Notes: generated by a model from the letters alone, not told the origin. A stretch of DNA of 64,000 nt from Wurfbainia villosa (GCA_025175895.1 CM045988.1:9143647-9207646); one strand, 5' to 3'; positions 11,256 to 21,600 are shown, counted from the stretch's first letter. Program-made: numbers and translations.

Positions 11256-11373
11256 TTCCCAAATGACAATTACATTGTCATATGTTTTTGTCGAAACATC
11301 AAAACACATAAAAACATCACTCGAGCCAAACTCGAGTCCTGGTCAATCGTGACCTGGGCCGATTGCACCAACA

Positions 11374-11390
11374 ATCTCCCCCTTTTTGAT
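11374..11390 (-). other. el1 polypurine tract
   Basis: The plus strand ATCTCCCCCTTTTTGAT reads ATCAAAAAGGGGGAGAT on the minus strand and abuts the 3' LTR. Additional C-rich blocks (11485-11515, 11577-11590, 11753-11790) look like extra polypurine tracts, a Sirevirus hallmark. Confidence 0.8.
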
Positions 11391-13080
11391 GTCTGACAAA
11401 AACGAAACAAAACAAATGATTGAGTTAGAGTACTAACTCCAATCCTTTACCAATTATCCCAAATTGGTAAATACTCTCCAAATGTTCTCCCCCAAACATT
11501 CTCCCACTTTTTGACTAACATCAAAAAGGTTTTCTCTCCAAGGAGGTTAATGTCTCATGTCCCAATGAGATCTTACAATCTCCCCCTTGGTCCAAAAATA
11601 TTTAGGATGCCTACCATCTTCCTAGTGATAAGTCCAATATCACTCAAGAGAGGCAATCCTATTCACTCTCCCAATTTCCAAATTTTGGTATCAAGAATCC
11701 CATTTTCCTCCTTATGAGGAAAAACAAACACCATCCATCATCCAATGATGGATACCTCCCCCTAAAGGCTTGCTCCCCCTTGACCATTGCACCAATAATG
11801 TCCTTGGGAATTCCGTAAGCCAATAGGAATTCTAAGCCATCAAAATTAAGGTTAGAAATTCAATATTGAACTTTCCAGCACCTTAAAATTGATACAAGCC
11901 CTAAACACCTCTCTTAATCCATATCCAATGGATTTTCACCCTTTATCATGCTTCCCAAAGCATATCATAGGGTTAAGAGTGGTTAGGGACCTTAACCGTA
12001 GCTGAAATCGGGTTAAACAACTTTGGTTACCCCGAAATTAGGCTATCACGACTCTCTTCGGCTACGATCGATGTGTCCATCACCGACCGGCACGGCAACA
12101 ATGAGTGATACAATATGATGAGTCAACGCTGCCATCAGTCGACTGATAACTGAAAACCTGATTTTCAGAAATCAGACTTGACTTCTGGAAATGCATAAGT
12201 AATTCTACGTAAATCAAAAAATCACGAAACTTGATACGTATATTACTTAACACACATACAATCAGTGAAAAATTTTGGAAAAATATTTTTACCATTGAAA
12301 TAGGAGATTGGTACAAAGTTCAAAACTATTAAAAACTTTAAAGTTTTTGATCTACTTTGTACCAACTTCTACAATGATGATGAGTATCAAAAGATAGATT
12401 TCACCAAGGTTTTCTAAATTGATTTTAAGATGTTTTTTGAAAACCTATTTTGAACCATAATTTATTGGCTAAATATACATAGCTTGTATATTAGCTTTCC
12501 TTATGATTCTTGGTGATAATTAAAATAAGTTTAAGTTCATCTAGATGCACTACCTATGCACCTTGAACCTAACTTATTATCCTAGCATCTCACATGTATC
12601 TAGGATGTATAAATACACATACATGTCAATGTGATGTGAGATGTGGAGTTCACTTTATCTATGGTTCCATGCATTTCCTAGGCAACCCTACTTGATTCCC
12701 TTATAAATGGGACTTCAAGTCACGCCATAGTCCTTAAATCAATTTCAATTAAGTTAATGCATGAATGTATGATCATGGCATAAATAATAGCATTATTAAA
12801 ACATGGCCAATGATCATGATGTCATGACATATGATGAAATTTAAGAACACATGACATCTAACATAACCCTAAACAATGTCATGACATGGTATATGATAGG
12901 ATGCAATTTCATGTCATAATATATCAACTTTCATAAGCAATACAATTATACAAATATTCATCCATACACACAAGATTTTTCAGAAACAAAGATTTCATTT
13001 AACTTAAAATTTGTCTTTTACATTCAAAATGGAGATTGGCTATGCTCAATCTCACTACAAAAATTGACAACCACAGAACA
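11391..13080 (-). other. el1 non-coding internal region between cargo and 3' LTR
   Basis: It is homologous to 6615-8109 (X) and to the reverse complement of 27900-29380 (el2). A palindrome-bearing patch with CAGTCGACTG lies at about 12060-12150. No ORF has recognisable coding content. The region is AT-rich with many C-rich purine-tract-like blocks near 11374-11800. Confidence 0.7.
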
Positions 13081-13089
13081 TCTAATATC

Positions 13090-14346
13090 CTCTAATCGTC
13101 CCGCAGGAGGTGGCGGTGGAGGAGGTCACGACTTCAGTGGTCTAGGCCCGCATCATCTCTAGCATATCGATGATTTGCTCTATCTACGCGGACTCTGGGA
13201 CTCCTCCATCCTATCGAGACGTGTGCTGAAGGATGCCTGGCCTGCCAATATCTCTGACAGCCTAGAGTCCACCGATCGGCGATAGTCCTAAAATTGATTC
13301 CAGGCCACGGGCGATCGATGGACCCGATGGCGTGTCTCGCCAAGACCGTCATCTCATCGCTGGTATCCGCATCCTCGTGGTCCTCTGCGCCTCTGGGTAC
13401 CGGAGGATGCCGTCGCGTGCTCTGGTGGTGGTCGTGGCGCTAACTCCATCTCGTCGCCATCTGTAGCTTTGCTGCGAGAAGTTACGAATCGATATACAAC
13501 AGACACCTCCGAGAAGCCGCAGAGAGCCCCTGTGGATGTTGATGCCTACGGAGTCTAGCCATGCTGTGATGATATGACCAAATGGCATATGCACTTTCCC
13601 TTGTACAGGGGAAATGAAGTGCACAATGAGTGGAAAATGTTTAATGCAAAGTTTATATCCAACTGATGACGCATGACATATAGAAGAAAAAGATGGGGAG
13701 GCCGAATCTTGGCCAGACCCCGATTGATAATGGGAAGAAAACACCCAACAATGACCTTGTAAAGGACATTGTCAGGTGCAGACAACTCAGTGATAGGAAA
13801 TAGATTCTGGGCCGGTGGACGAGGATAACCAAAGATATGCTCATGCATGGACTCCATAGAGATATTGTCAAAAGGCTCAGGTAAAGGAAAATCTATGGTA
13901 GGGTAAAAGATAAAGGTGTCATCTGAAGGCCTACACTCGAGAAACTCCTGCAGTATCACAGGAGTGAACTCTAACTCGCGTTTTGCAACGCGACTAGTGT
14001 AAGTAGGGCCATCATCCACCTTTTTAATGTTTTGATAGAATTCCTTAACAAGGTCATCAATAATTGGATGCGTGCATAAGACGATTTTCATTAGATTGTA
14101 GTATGCAATTAATTCCATGACATCACTACAATGTTGATTGAAAAAAATCTCTATCGATGTACCTAACCAACATAGGTTGGTACAATCGAGATTCACCCTC
14201 GGGTGGATCATTCCTACGGGCTCTCCTATTATGAATGCAATGTAATGATATGACATGCAATGGCAATAATACACGATTAGATAAACCTAAATTGTAATGG
14301 AAATGAATTTTAGGGCTCGGAAAAAAAATCGTTACTTAGGCGCCAT
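13090..14346 (-). pseudogene. Cargo gene in el1: 'putative plant transposon protein' type, frameshifted
   Basis: The 239-codon open stretch 14274-13555 contains IDDLVKEFYQNI followed by a variable part and a V-x-F-T-P-like block, a pattern I associate with the plant domain annotated 'putative plant transposon protein'. The following segment (MPFGHIITAWLDSVGI) continues in the next frame at 13744-13349, and a third frame near 13240 reads LDRMEESQSP, like the coiled C-terminus of such proteins. A short first exon (14346-14336, ATGGCGCCTAA), a 110-bp intron (14335-14226, GT...AG) and an exon from 14225 give a plausible N-terminus. A seven-T run near 14145-14151 breaks the frame by one base. It lies on the same strand as gag. 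Function is unknown; the family call is from memory of residue patterns. Confidence 0.55.
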
Positions 14347-14660
14347 TTGAAGATGTGGCCGGAGGGAAGACTCAAATGTTGCTGGGGGTCGCCGGAAAAG
14401 TCACCGGAGAACTTCAAACGTTGGAACCCTAATCGGAACAAGGAAAAATAAGCCCTAAATCGCGTGAACTAGGGCCCAAATAGGTGGAAAATGGAAGAGG
14501 AGAGACTCGTCTATCAAACCTAACACTTGGGAGGTTGGCACGGCCAGAAGAGTTGGTCGGAGAGGGAGACGGCGATCGGAGAAAGAAGGGAGAAGAAGGG
14601 CTCGTCGCGTGAAGACGCCAAACCCTAGCAGTTCGGCGTTATAAAAATACGATTCAGTCG
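14347..14660 (-). promoter_or_regulatory. Promoter and 5' leader of the cargo gene
   Basis: On the minus strand a TATA-like TTTTTATAACG (plus 14638-14648) is followed by a leader with GCTAGGGTTT, TTCTTCTCCCTTCTTTCTCC-like pyrimidine runs and TTAGGGTTCC, wording typical of plant 5' leaders, up to the ATG at 14346. The leader is GC-richer than the surrounding element. This suggests the cargo was, or came from, an independently transcribed gene. Confidence 0.5.
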
Positions 14661-14980
14661 ACTGATGTGGAGCATCAGTCGATTGATAGCGGTTTATTAC
14701 CGGGTTTACCGAGACGGCAATGATCGATCCTCGGCAATCGATCAGAACCTTCTATAACGCGTTACGCAGAGCATCGGCCGATCGATGTTGCTCATCGATC
14801 GATGAGCACATCACTCGATCGCTCGTCCGAGCACTCGATCGATGGCCCTCGGCCTTGAATAGCATCGGCCGATCGATGGACCTCATCGATCGATGTTCAA
14901 TCAGTCGAGTCATGAAGCTAGCACTCGACTGATGGTCATATCGTATCGGCTACTGTTATCGATCGATAATCGATATACGA
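14655..14980 (-). repeat. Palindrome array upstream of cargo promoter
   Basis: Palindromes of two types cluster here: CAGTCGACTG (14657) with near variants, and ATCGATCGAT forms (14790-14905 and 14955-14985). The layout of palindromes then TATA box repeats that of the element's LTRs, so the cargo seems to carry a promoter of LTR type. Confidence 0.7.
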
Positions 14981-15614
14981 TCGATATCTGATTTCCAGTT
15001 CTGAAAATCAGAAGATCTCGATTTCATCATCTTAATTATTCCATTTTATCACGTTAGATCTTGTATATCGAATGTATTGATGTTATACTTTTATTCATGT
15101 ATTTGTTAATGTATTTTAATGTTTTATTTCATTTTTGCAAACATTAACATTCAATGATTTCAAAACCTAACATCTCACCCTTTCTAAGTGTTAAAATACA
15201 CAATCAAGGTAAAAGACTTGTTTTGTGAGATGTAATCTATCCTAGACATTCCTTCCATGCAAAAATATGGTAAAACATATGAAGCATGGTGAATACAAGA
15301 CATCAAGTTGTGTGGCACTTGAGTATCACTCTAGATGTTACCTTTACATCTTAACCACACATCTCTTGATACATGACCTTCCAAAGTGTGCCAATAATCA
15401 AAGTTACACACTATGACCTCTAAATCTAGATTGTGTCAATTTTATTGATTTTCATGTTTTCAAGATATATATTGACACATCCTAAAATTCTTTGAAGTTA
15501 AGGCTCAAAGATATTTCCAAGGTAACCATAACCTTGGAAGTAACCTAAGGTGCCACCTTTATCATGGTTGAGTTAACTACCCATCCAATCAAGGTTGGCA
15601 GACCCTAAACCCAT
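14981..15614 (-). other. el1 non-coding spacer between gag and cargo
   Basis: From 15614 to about 15370 it matches the sequence just after the el2 gag stop (27510-27750, reverse complement). Further left it is AT-rich with no coding content and ends in the palindrome array. Nothing else is recognisable. Confidence 0.6.
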
Positions 15615-17246
15615 TTAGCGTGAATCAATCACGCTCTTAGGAACCCAAAACCGATTTGAGCTCCTAGGGTTAATTAGGTATTCCTTAGGGATAACCTCCC
15701 TAGATACCTTCCTAATGACCCTCCTAGGCTTATTAGCCTTGGTCATTTTGGTCTTGCCTAGGTTAACCTTAGGGATTGCCTCCCTAACAACCTTCTTAGT
15801 GGCCATCCTAGGTTTCTTCGAAACCTTGGCCATTAGGCACAAACCTTGGTCAACTCTAGGAATGACTTTCCCATTGACCTTGGTCTTTCTAGACCTAGTT
15901 AGTGTCCCATAGTCGAATGGAACACTATGGTAAGTCACCTTGGACTTAGGTTTGTGACCCAAACCATTCTTGCCCTTGGTTGACTTTTGACTCTTAGGTC
16001 CTAGAGTTTGACAATTTGACCCTTGAAATTGATTTTGTATCTTGTTTAGGGTCTTTTCCAATGTCTCAAGCCTTGACCTCAAGGCTTGGTTCTCTAATTC
16101 TAATTGCCCAATTTTAGAATTTTTATTTAAATCTTGGGCATTGGACTTTCGTGGCATATGCCTAGTCCATTTTGGATTAAAAACTAGATGTTCTTGTATT
16201 TTCTTAATAGATTCCCTAGGTATTGTTTTTCTAGGGACATTAGTCCCAAATTTATCCTTATTCTTAAGGTGAACATTCTTAGCTCCTAAACAAATATGTT
16301 TGTTATTTCTTGCATGCTCTTTATGATACATAACAAAATTGCTAAAATTAGTTCTAGCATGCTTTTTAATGTTTAAATTAGACGGAGCATTATTTAAATA
16401 TACCTTAGGGTTTGCCTTAGTGGCTCCCCCTACTTGTGATGCTCCCCTTTGCCCCTTCTTCTTCTTCTTTTGGCATTGACTCCGGTAATGACCCGGTAGT
16501 CGGCATTTGAAGCAAATGACATGCTCCTTGCTCTTTTGACTTGGAGAATAGGCATCCGTTGACTTTTGTTGACTTTTAGGCACCGGAGGAGCTTTTTTGA
16601 TCCTCTTTGGGCATTTGCTCTTGTAATGCCCATACTCCCTACACTCAAAGCACATAATATGATTTTTATTTGAAAGTAACGTGTTTGAGTTACCTAAGGT
16701 GGTGGTAGGTGCCGGAGTTGAATTTTGAGCTTCCTCATCTTGATCGGATGTTGAAAGCTCTTCTTGAGGTTGCTCCGGTGTAGAGGATGGTCTCTCCTCC
16801 TCAATCCTAGAAGTAGATGCTTCTTCCACCTCTTCTACTTCTTCTTTCTCCGATTCGGAAGTTGACTCCATCTCAACTTCTGATTCCTCACTTTCACTTG
16901 AGGATGAACTCTCCTCATGGAATCTTGCCAATTTTCTCCATAGCTCCTTGGCATACATGTAATCCCCTAGCTTGCACAAAACATCATTAGGGATTAAATC
17001 TTCCAAAAGTTTCGTTACCTTAACTTCGGTCTTGAGCTTTTGGTGTTGCTCTTGGGTCCACTTTTTTAATTTTAGGACATTCCCCTTCTTATCCCTAGGG
17101 GGTTCAAAGCCTTCAACGAGGATGAACCAATCCTCTATGTTCATCATCAAGAATGTTTCCATTCTTACTCTCCATGCCGGAAAATCTTCTGGATCATATG
17201 GAGGTGGAGTGTTGATTTCCCATCCAAGCTTGTCTTGGAATTCCAT
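15615..17246 (-). CDS. el1 Gag polyprotein (543 aa), intact
   Basis: Structural protein that packages element RNA into virus-like particles in the cytoplasm. I start it at the ATG at 17246, six bases after a GTG, because the sister gag (25806) has the same ATG. Residues about 10-115 form the N-terminal gag domain (PAWRVRMETFLMMN, KELWRKLARFHEE). An acidic serine/glutamate stretch follows (about 115-175), then two CCHC zinc knuckles, CFECREYGHYKSKC near residue 200 and CFKCRLPGHYRSQC near 245. The C-terminus is strongly basic and ends WVPKSVIDSR; its WVPK motif is shared with the Gag of S-A. No stop or frameshift. It is the only complete element protein in el1, so retained coding capacity suggests recent activity or selection. 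Confidence 0.9.
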   Translation of the reverse strand: MEFQDKLGWEINTPPPYDPEDFPAWRVRMETFLMMNIEDWFILVEGFEPPRDKKGNVLKLKKWTQEQHQKLKTEVKVTKLLEDLIPNDVLCKLGDYMYAKELWRKLARFHEESSSSSESEESEVEMESTSESEKEEVEEVEEASTSRIEEERPSSTPEQPQEELSTSDQDEEAQNSTPAPTTTLGNSNTLLSNKNHIMCFECREYGHYKSKCPKRIKKAPPVPKSQQKSTDAYSPSQKSKEHVICFKCRLPGHYRSQCQKKKKKGQRGASQVGGATKANPKVYLNNAPSNLNIKKHARTNFSNFVMYHKEHARNNKHICLGAKNVHLKNKDKFGTNVPRKTIPRESIKKIQEHLVFNPKWTRHMPRKSNAQDLNKNSKIGQLELENQALRSRLETLEKTLNKIQNQFQGSNCQTLGPKSQKSTKGKNGLGHKPKSKVTYHSVPFDYGTLTRSRKTKVNGKVIPRVDQGLCLMAKVSKKPRMATKKVVREAIPKVNLGKTKMTKANKPRRVIRKVSREVIPKEYLINPRSSNRFWVPKSVIDSR

Positions 17247-17304
17247 CTTCACCCTCTAGCCTTTTGCCTTAGCTCCCGGTTGTTAATCCGTAGAAGAGCC
17301 TCGG

Positions 17305-17317
17305 GCTCTAATACCAC
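17305..17317 (-). other. el1 primer binding site (tRNA-iMet type)
   Basis: The minus strand reads TGGTATTAGAGCC, one base from the usual plant initiator-Met primer site TGGTATCAGAGCC. It sits one base inside the 5' LTR that begins at 17319. Confidence 0.8.
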
Positions 17318-17318
17318 T

Positions 17319-18731
17319 TGTTAGGACCCTTGGAATGGCTAGAGGGGGGGTGAATAGCGTAGATGAAATTCGATCCCGTTCGTGTCTACAATTTTGTTAG
17401 TGCGCAGCGGAAATAGAAATAATAATAAAAGCAATAACGAAATGGACACAACACAAATCACAACAAGAGCATATAACGTGGTTCGGAACCGAACCGGTTC
17501 CTACTCCACGGATTGGGTTCGTACGAACCCTAGCGATGCCACAAACACCACTAACCAATAAAACTCCTTCTTGACACAAGTCAAGGGTGGAGAAACCCCT
17601 TACAAGTAATCTTACAACAATAAGATACAAATACAAGCAATTACAATAATGAATACGAAATACAAGTAAAGAAAAGACTTTACAACACTTGTTTTGATTG
17701 CTTGAATGCTTGGTTGGTTGCTTGCACTTGGAGACCTGATTTGCACCAACAAATTGCCCCAATAGCCCTCAAGAACCGATCCGAAAATCCTCCATCACGA
17801 GCTCCTTATAAAGCTTCAACCTCAGGCCGAGTCTATCACCGACCGATCGGGACCATCACGATCGATGCCAATCGTTGTCGTGAGACAACGGCCAGATCCA
17901 CGCCGGATAAGTCCAACGGGAACCATCACCGACCGATCATGACCATCTCGACCGATGGAGCCTTCACTCGACCGAGTCTCGACTCCATTCTGCTCGAAAT
18001 CGAGCACCGATCGATCACACGATCTGATCGCTGAGTATCACCGATCAACCTATGGCGATCGCTAGGCCATAACCCGCAAATAAACCCTAGTTGACTCGGT
18101 CCGGCCGATCGCCACATGGCACTCGACCGCACACCTCAAACATGAGGTTTTAACCCAAGTATGGTTCCCCCATACTTGCTAGACCACCCTTAGCCTAGAC
18201 CTAAGCCTTCTAGCCACCTCCATCAGCCTCACGCCTCTCGGATCCCTCCAAGTCATCCATGACTTGTTCATCCATCGTGCTAGCCTTCAGGTACTTCCGT
18301 CGGCTATGTCATGCTAACGGTGTCTACACCGCCAAGGCACATTGGACTTACGCCGCCAAGACTCCGCTTGGACTTTACGCCGCCAACCATTGGTCTTATG
18401 CTGCCAAGACTCCCGCTTGGACTTTACGCCGCCAATATCAAACCCTTGGACTTCTCAAATGCCAAGACTCAAGCTTGGACTTTCCCTTGCCAACCCATGT
18501 TGGACTTTTCATGCCAAGACCATGCTTGGACTTTTCATGCCAACCCATGTTGGACTTTACATTGCCAAGACCCATGCTTGGACTTTTCATGCCAAGTACT
18601 CAAGACTTGGACTTTCCCAAATGACAATTACATTGTCATATGTTTTTGTCGAAACATCAAAACACATAAAAACATCACTCGAGCCAAACTCGAGTCCTGG
18701 TCAATCGTGACCTGGGCCGATTGCACCAACA
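17319..18731 (-). repeat. el1 5' LTR (1413 bp)
   Basis: It has the same ends and order as 9918-11373, including the minisatellite (18330-18620) and the TATA region near 17807. The flanks of each palindrome match the sister LTR, but every CAGTCGACTG is replaced by shorter forms such as CGATCG or CCGACCG. The strong match elsewhere means the insertion is fairly young. Confidence 0.9.
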
Positions 18732-18860
18732 ACATGGCCTTGATGTATCATGTTAGGCACAGGGCCTTGAGTGTTATATGAGGCACAGGGCCTTAAAGTA
18801 TCATGTGAGGCGCAGGGCCTTGAATGTTATATGAGGTGTTGAGCATGAATGTTAGGACTT
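18732..18860. repeat. Short tandem repeat GCACAGGGCCTTGA, right of el1
   Basis: About four units of roughly 30 bp (AGGCACAGGGCCTTGAATGT and variants) continue the array cut at 9917. They belong to the unassigned LTR-like sequence of 8110-9917. Confidence 0.75.
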
Positions 18861-18879
18861 TACCTAACCATTATATCTG

Positions 18880-19303
18880 GAATTATAGTTCCCCGTGGGG
18901 GAAGGCAACTACATAGCCCATAGGCTATTATAGGAGGCGTAATAGCCTTGAGAACATTTTACAAATGCCATATAGGTGGCGTTATAGTCCCTGTGGGGGA
19001 ATGTAGTAGCTACGTAATCCATAGAATGTTATAGTAGGCATAAGAGCCTTGAGTACATTTTACATATGTCATATAGGTGGCTTTATAATCCCCGTGGGGG
19101 AATGTAGCTACCTATCCCATAGGTTGTTATAGTAGGTGTAAGAGCCTTGAGTAAATTTTACATATGCCATGTAGGTGGCATTATAGTCCCCATGGGGGAA
19201 TGTAACTATCTAGCTCATAGACTGTTATAGTAGGCGTAAGAGCCTTGAGTAAATTTTACATATGCTATATAGGTGGCGTTATAGTCCCTGTGGGGGAATG
19301 TAG
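18880..19303. repeat. About 100-bp tandem repeat, just over four copies
   Basis: TTATAGTCCCNGTGGGGGAA begins near 18882, 18982, 19083, 19181 and 19279, a period of 98-101 bp. Each unit also has CATAGGNTGTTATAGTAGGC and GCCTTGAGTAAATTTTACAT. The last unit is cut by the Athila LTR at 19304, so the array predates that insertion. Confidence 0.85.
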
Positions 19304-20700
19304 TGATGTGAGCAAAACATATAGGGTTTTAGGAGTAGTTTTTGCTCACATCTTGCAGCATTTTATACTTGTTTCATGCATATATTACTTTGTTTTATAT
19401 GCATTTTCTATTTTCTGGTACGGAGATATGCTCTTTGTACTTTTGTGTGCATGATAGCATTTCATAAGGAAAATGGTGCACTTTCGGAGCGAAGAAGGGC
19501 ATTTGGCAGCTGGATGTAGTAGTAGGCATGACCAGGGCATGTGGCTACACACGGTCATGTTTGAAGTTCGAGATTGGCCACTACAGGGCCACACACAGCC
19601 TGGTTGTATGGAAACACACGGCCATGTGGCGGCCAACCGTTTTGACATGATTAAGTCTTTTTTTTGGATTTCGTGAAGAGCTAGCCTCATGGTTATATAA
19701 AGAAAGTTACGCCCAAACCCTAGAGGGGGGGAACGATGGCCGAGATGACACTCCGACACCCTAAAAAGCTTTGAGAACTCACAACGGGGAGGAAGGAAGC
19801 AGCTTGAGGATCAAGTTATGCACCTTAATGCCAGAGAGAAGAGCCCCATTGCATTGTAATTTACTTTCCGTGCATAATTTCCATTGTATATCTGAACATG
19901 ATCATGCTTTGTGTTTTTTCTCTTATATTCATGGAGTAGATTTACCGATTTTAGGATTAGGGAGTAGTTTGTGTGCGTAGGACATGTTATTCCAAATATA
20001 TTTCTGATTCTTTAGTTTATATTTGCAATTGGTGATTGTTTAGATCTATAGTTATTTGTTTTGGTCTTCTATTTACTGTGCAAAGACGATACGAGGGGTG
20101 ACAACCCTCGTATCAAAGATTTAGGAGAATTAAAGAGGAACCTAGGGGTTGGCCTTATCTCCCATAACCATATATAGAAGGATGTGATAGAGTCGGAAAC
20201 GAGATACGTTCCGTCTCACCGCAGGGATTGATTCAACATCCTCGTACTGCCTACCCCATCCTAACGCGAAAGGTCGACCTGGTATGGCAGAGGTAGCTTC
20301 CGATAGATGCGAAAGCTCATCGAGAGAGTGTATGATGTCCCTTCCATAAGGCTATAGTTAGACATCTAGATAATACTTAATTGGTAACGTGCTCTGCGAC
20401 GCACAAGCGAAATCGAAATCCCAGGATTCCCTCAAAGACTCATAGCAACCCTTCTCTTCAATCATGTGACACCGTACTAGAGTTAGGACCGCTGACAACC
20501 CTCTTAATTGCAACCATTAGAACTGAACTCCGAACAATGACATCCACTGAACAGATCGGTACTCGAATCTCAGTCCCTGTGGGATCGATAATCTATTTAT
20601 TACTTGACGACATCTGTGCACTTGCAGGCGTTGAGCGCGAGCGCACGCTTCGAGTCCTCGACAGTCTCCATTGGGAGATTTGAGGTCACATTCGTGTGCA
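19304..20700 (+). repeat. Athila-type 5' LTR
   Basis: It begins TGATGTGAGC inside the 100-bp tandem repeat and ends TTCGTGTGCA before the primer site. A TATA box (TTATATAAAG, near 19693) and a repeated CACACGGYCATG theme (19545-19635) lie inside. The start is inferred from the break in the tandem repeat. Confidence 0.7.
19693..19702 (+). promoter_or_regulatory. TATA box of Athila-type LTR
   Basis: TTATATAAAG about 390 bp into the LTR. The transcript would start shortly after it. Motif-based call. Confidence 0.5.
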
Positions 20701-20709
20701 TTAAGTTTT

Positions 20710-20727
20710 TGGCGATGTAGCCGAGGA
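20710..20727 (+). other. Athila-type primer binding site, decayed
   Basis: TGGCGATGTAGCCGAGGA resembles the TGGCGCCGTTGCCGGGGA site used with tRNA-Asp by Athila/Tat elements, with four changes. It lies ten bases after the LTR end and after the usual AAGTTTT lead. Confidence 0.75.
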
Positions 20728-21000
20728 CTGATTGATTCGATATCGAATCAAGAAGTGGATAATTGGATCGGACTTAGGTTAGCTTTATTTACTTTCTTTA
20801 CTTTTATCTTTTATTTTATTTTACTCACTTCAGTTTTAGATTTTTCATATCTAATTTTAATTTAGATTTATTATATCTTGATTTACTTCAGTTTTTGAAC
20901 TATCGATAGTAAAATCCGATTTGATAGCCATGATTCATCAAGCTTTGGTTCAACCCTCAGAATTATTCATTATATATGATTTATTAATCCCCTCTCATCA
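20728..21000 (+). other. Athila-type leader region
   Basis: AT-rich sequence with long T-rich runs between the primer site and the gag remnant. I see no ORF with coding content and no further motif. Confidence 0.5.
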
Positions 21001-21009
21001 AGGGACGCT

Positions 21010-21600
21010 GAAATGTCAACATAGCCCGTTCGACCCTTGAGAGATTACATAGTACCTAGATGAAAAGCATGGAACTCCTACATAACTATTCCACGAATTC
21101 AGGCCGCGAGCTGGGAAATAAACCCTGCATTAATTGCTCTTATTCAAGAGAAGCAATTTGGAGGAACTCAGATTTAGGAACCCTATCTACACCTTGAAGA
21201 ATTTCTAGCGTACTGCGGCACAATGCAATATGAAGGAGTCCCAACATACGCCATTAAGCTCATTGTGTTCCTATTCTCCCTGAAAGGGGAGGCTAAGCAA
21301 TGGATATGCACTCTACTATAAGGGAGTATAATGACATGGGAATAGATGGAAGACACTTTTCTAAGTAAATTCTTCCCCCCCCCCTCCCCCCCCCCACAAA
21401 ACAGCCTACCTTAGGGATAAAATCCTTTCATTTGAGCAAAGGCACGAAGAGACTCTGGTCGAGTCATGGAAGAGACTACAAGAACTAGTTAGTCATTGCC
21501 CACACCATGGATTACAGGATTGGTTATTCATCCATGTTTTTTATTCTGGGATCACTAGCTCATCGAAAGAACTCTTGGGCACAGCCACGAGGGCATACTG
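21010..21600 (+). pseudogene. Athila-type gag remnant with poly-C tract
   Basis: Residue blocks of the retrotransposon gag domain can be followed across frames: YGGTMQYEGVP-like and FLFSLKGEAKQWI (about 21220-21300), KILSFEQRHEETLVESWKRLQELVSHCPHH (read in two parts, about 21415-21505), then DWLFIHVFYSG. The domain normally has a FFPP run in the middle; here that spot (21375-21395) is two ten-base C runs. Several stops and shifts make it non-coding. No zinc knuckle or protease is visible before reverse transcriptase begins near 21850, so that part appears deleted. Confidence 0.75.

Larger units (their letters stand above)
9918..11373 (-). repeat. el1 3' LTR (1456 bp)
   Basis: On the plus strand it runs from TGTTAGGACCC to TTGCACCAACA. 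Minus-strand order: minisatellite (11255-10960), palindrome array (10770-10443), TATA box near 10405, transcribed part, and an end with a C-rich run and CTAGCCATTCC. It agrees closely with 17319-18731 except at the palindromes, where all ten copies differ. Confidence 0.9.
9918..18731 (-). mobile_element. el1: gag-only Sirevirus-like LTR retrotransposon with cargo
   Basis: Both LTRs are present (9918-11373 and 17319-18731), with TGTTAG...CAACA ends on the plus strand, a primer binding site at 17305-17317 and a purine tract at 11374-11390. Between them there is one intact gag ORF and no protease, integrase or reverse transcriptase, as in the gag-only LTR elements known as TR-GAG. A gene-like module (13090-14640) lies between gag and the 3' LTR. 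Flanking bases ACAGG and ACATG may be a target duplication with one change. It must depend on another element's pol; S-A in this window has nearly identical LTR ends. Confidence 0.85.

Noticed and set aside
10901..11352. Possible CRISPR-like array (regular short repeats)
   Set aside because: Units are contiguous and degenerate with no unique spacers, and they lie in LTR U3 regions of a plant element.
9913..18736. ACAGG/ACATG as a firm target duplication of el1
   Set aside because: One mismatch, and both flanks are parts of a tandem repeat containing similar words; kept only as a possibility.
20381..20865. ORFs of 100 and 64 codons at the Athila LTR end
   Set aside because: They cross the LTR/primer-site border and show no domain.
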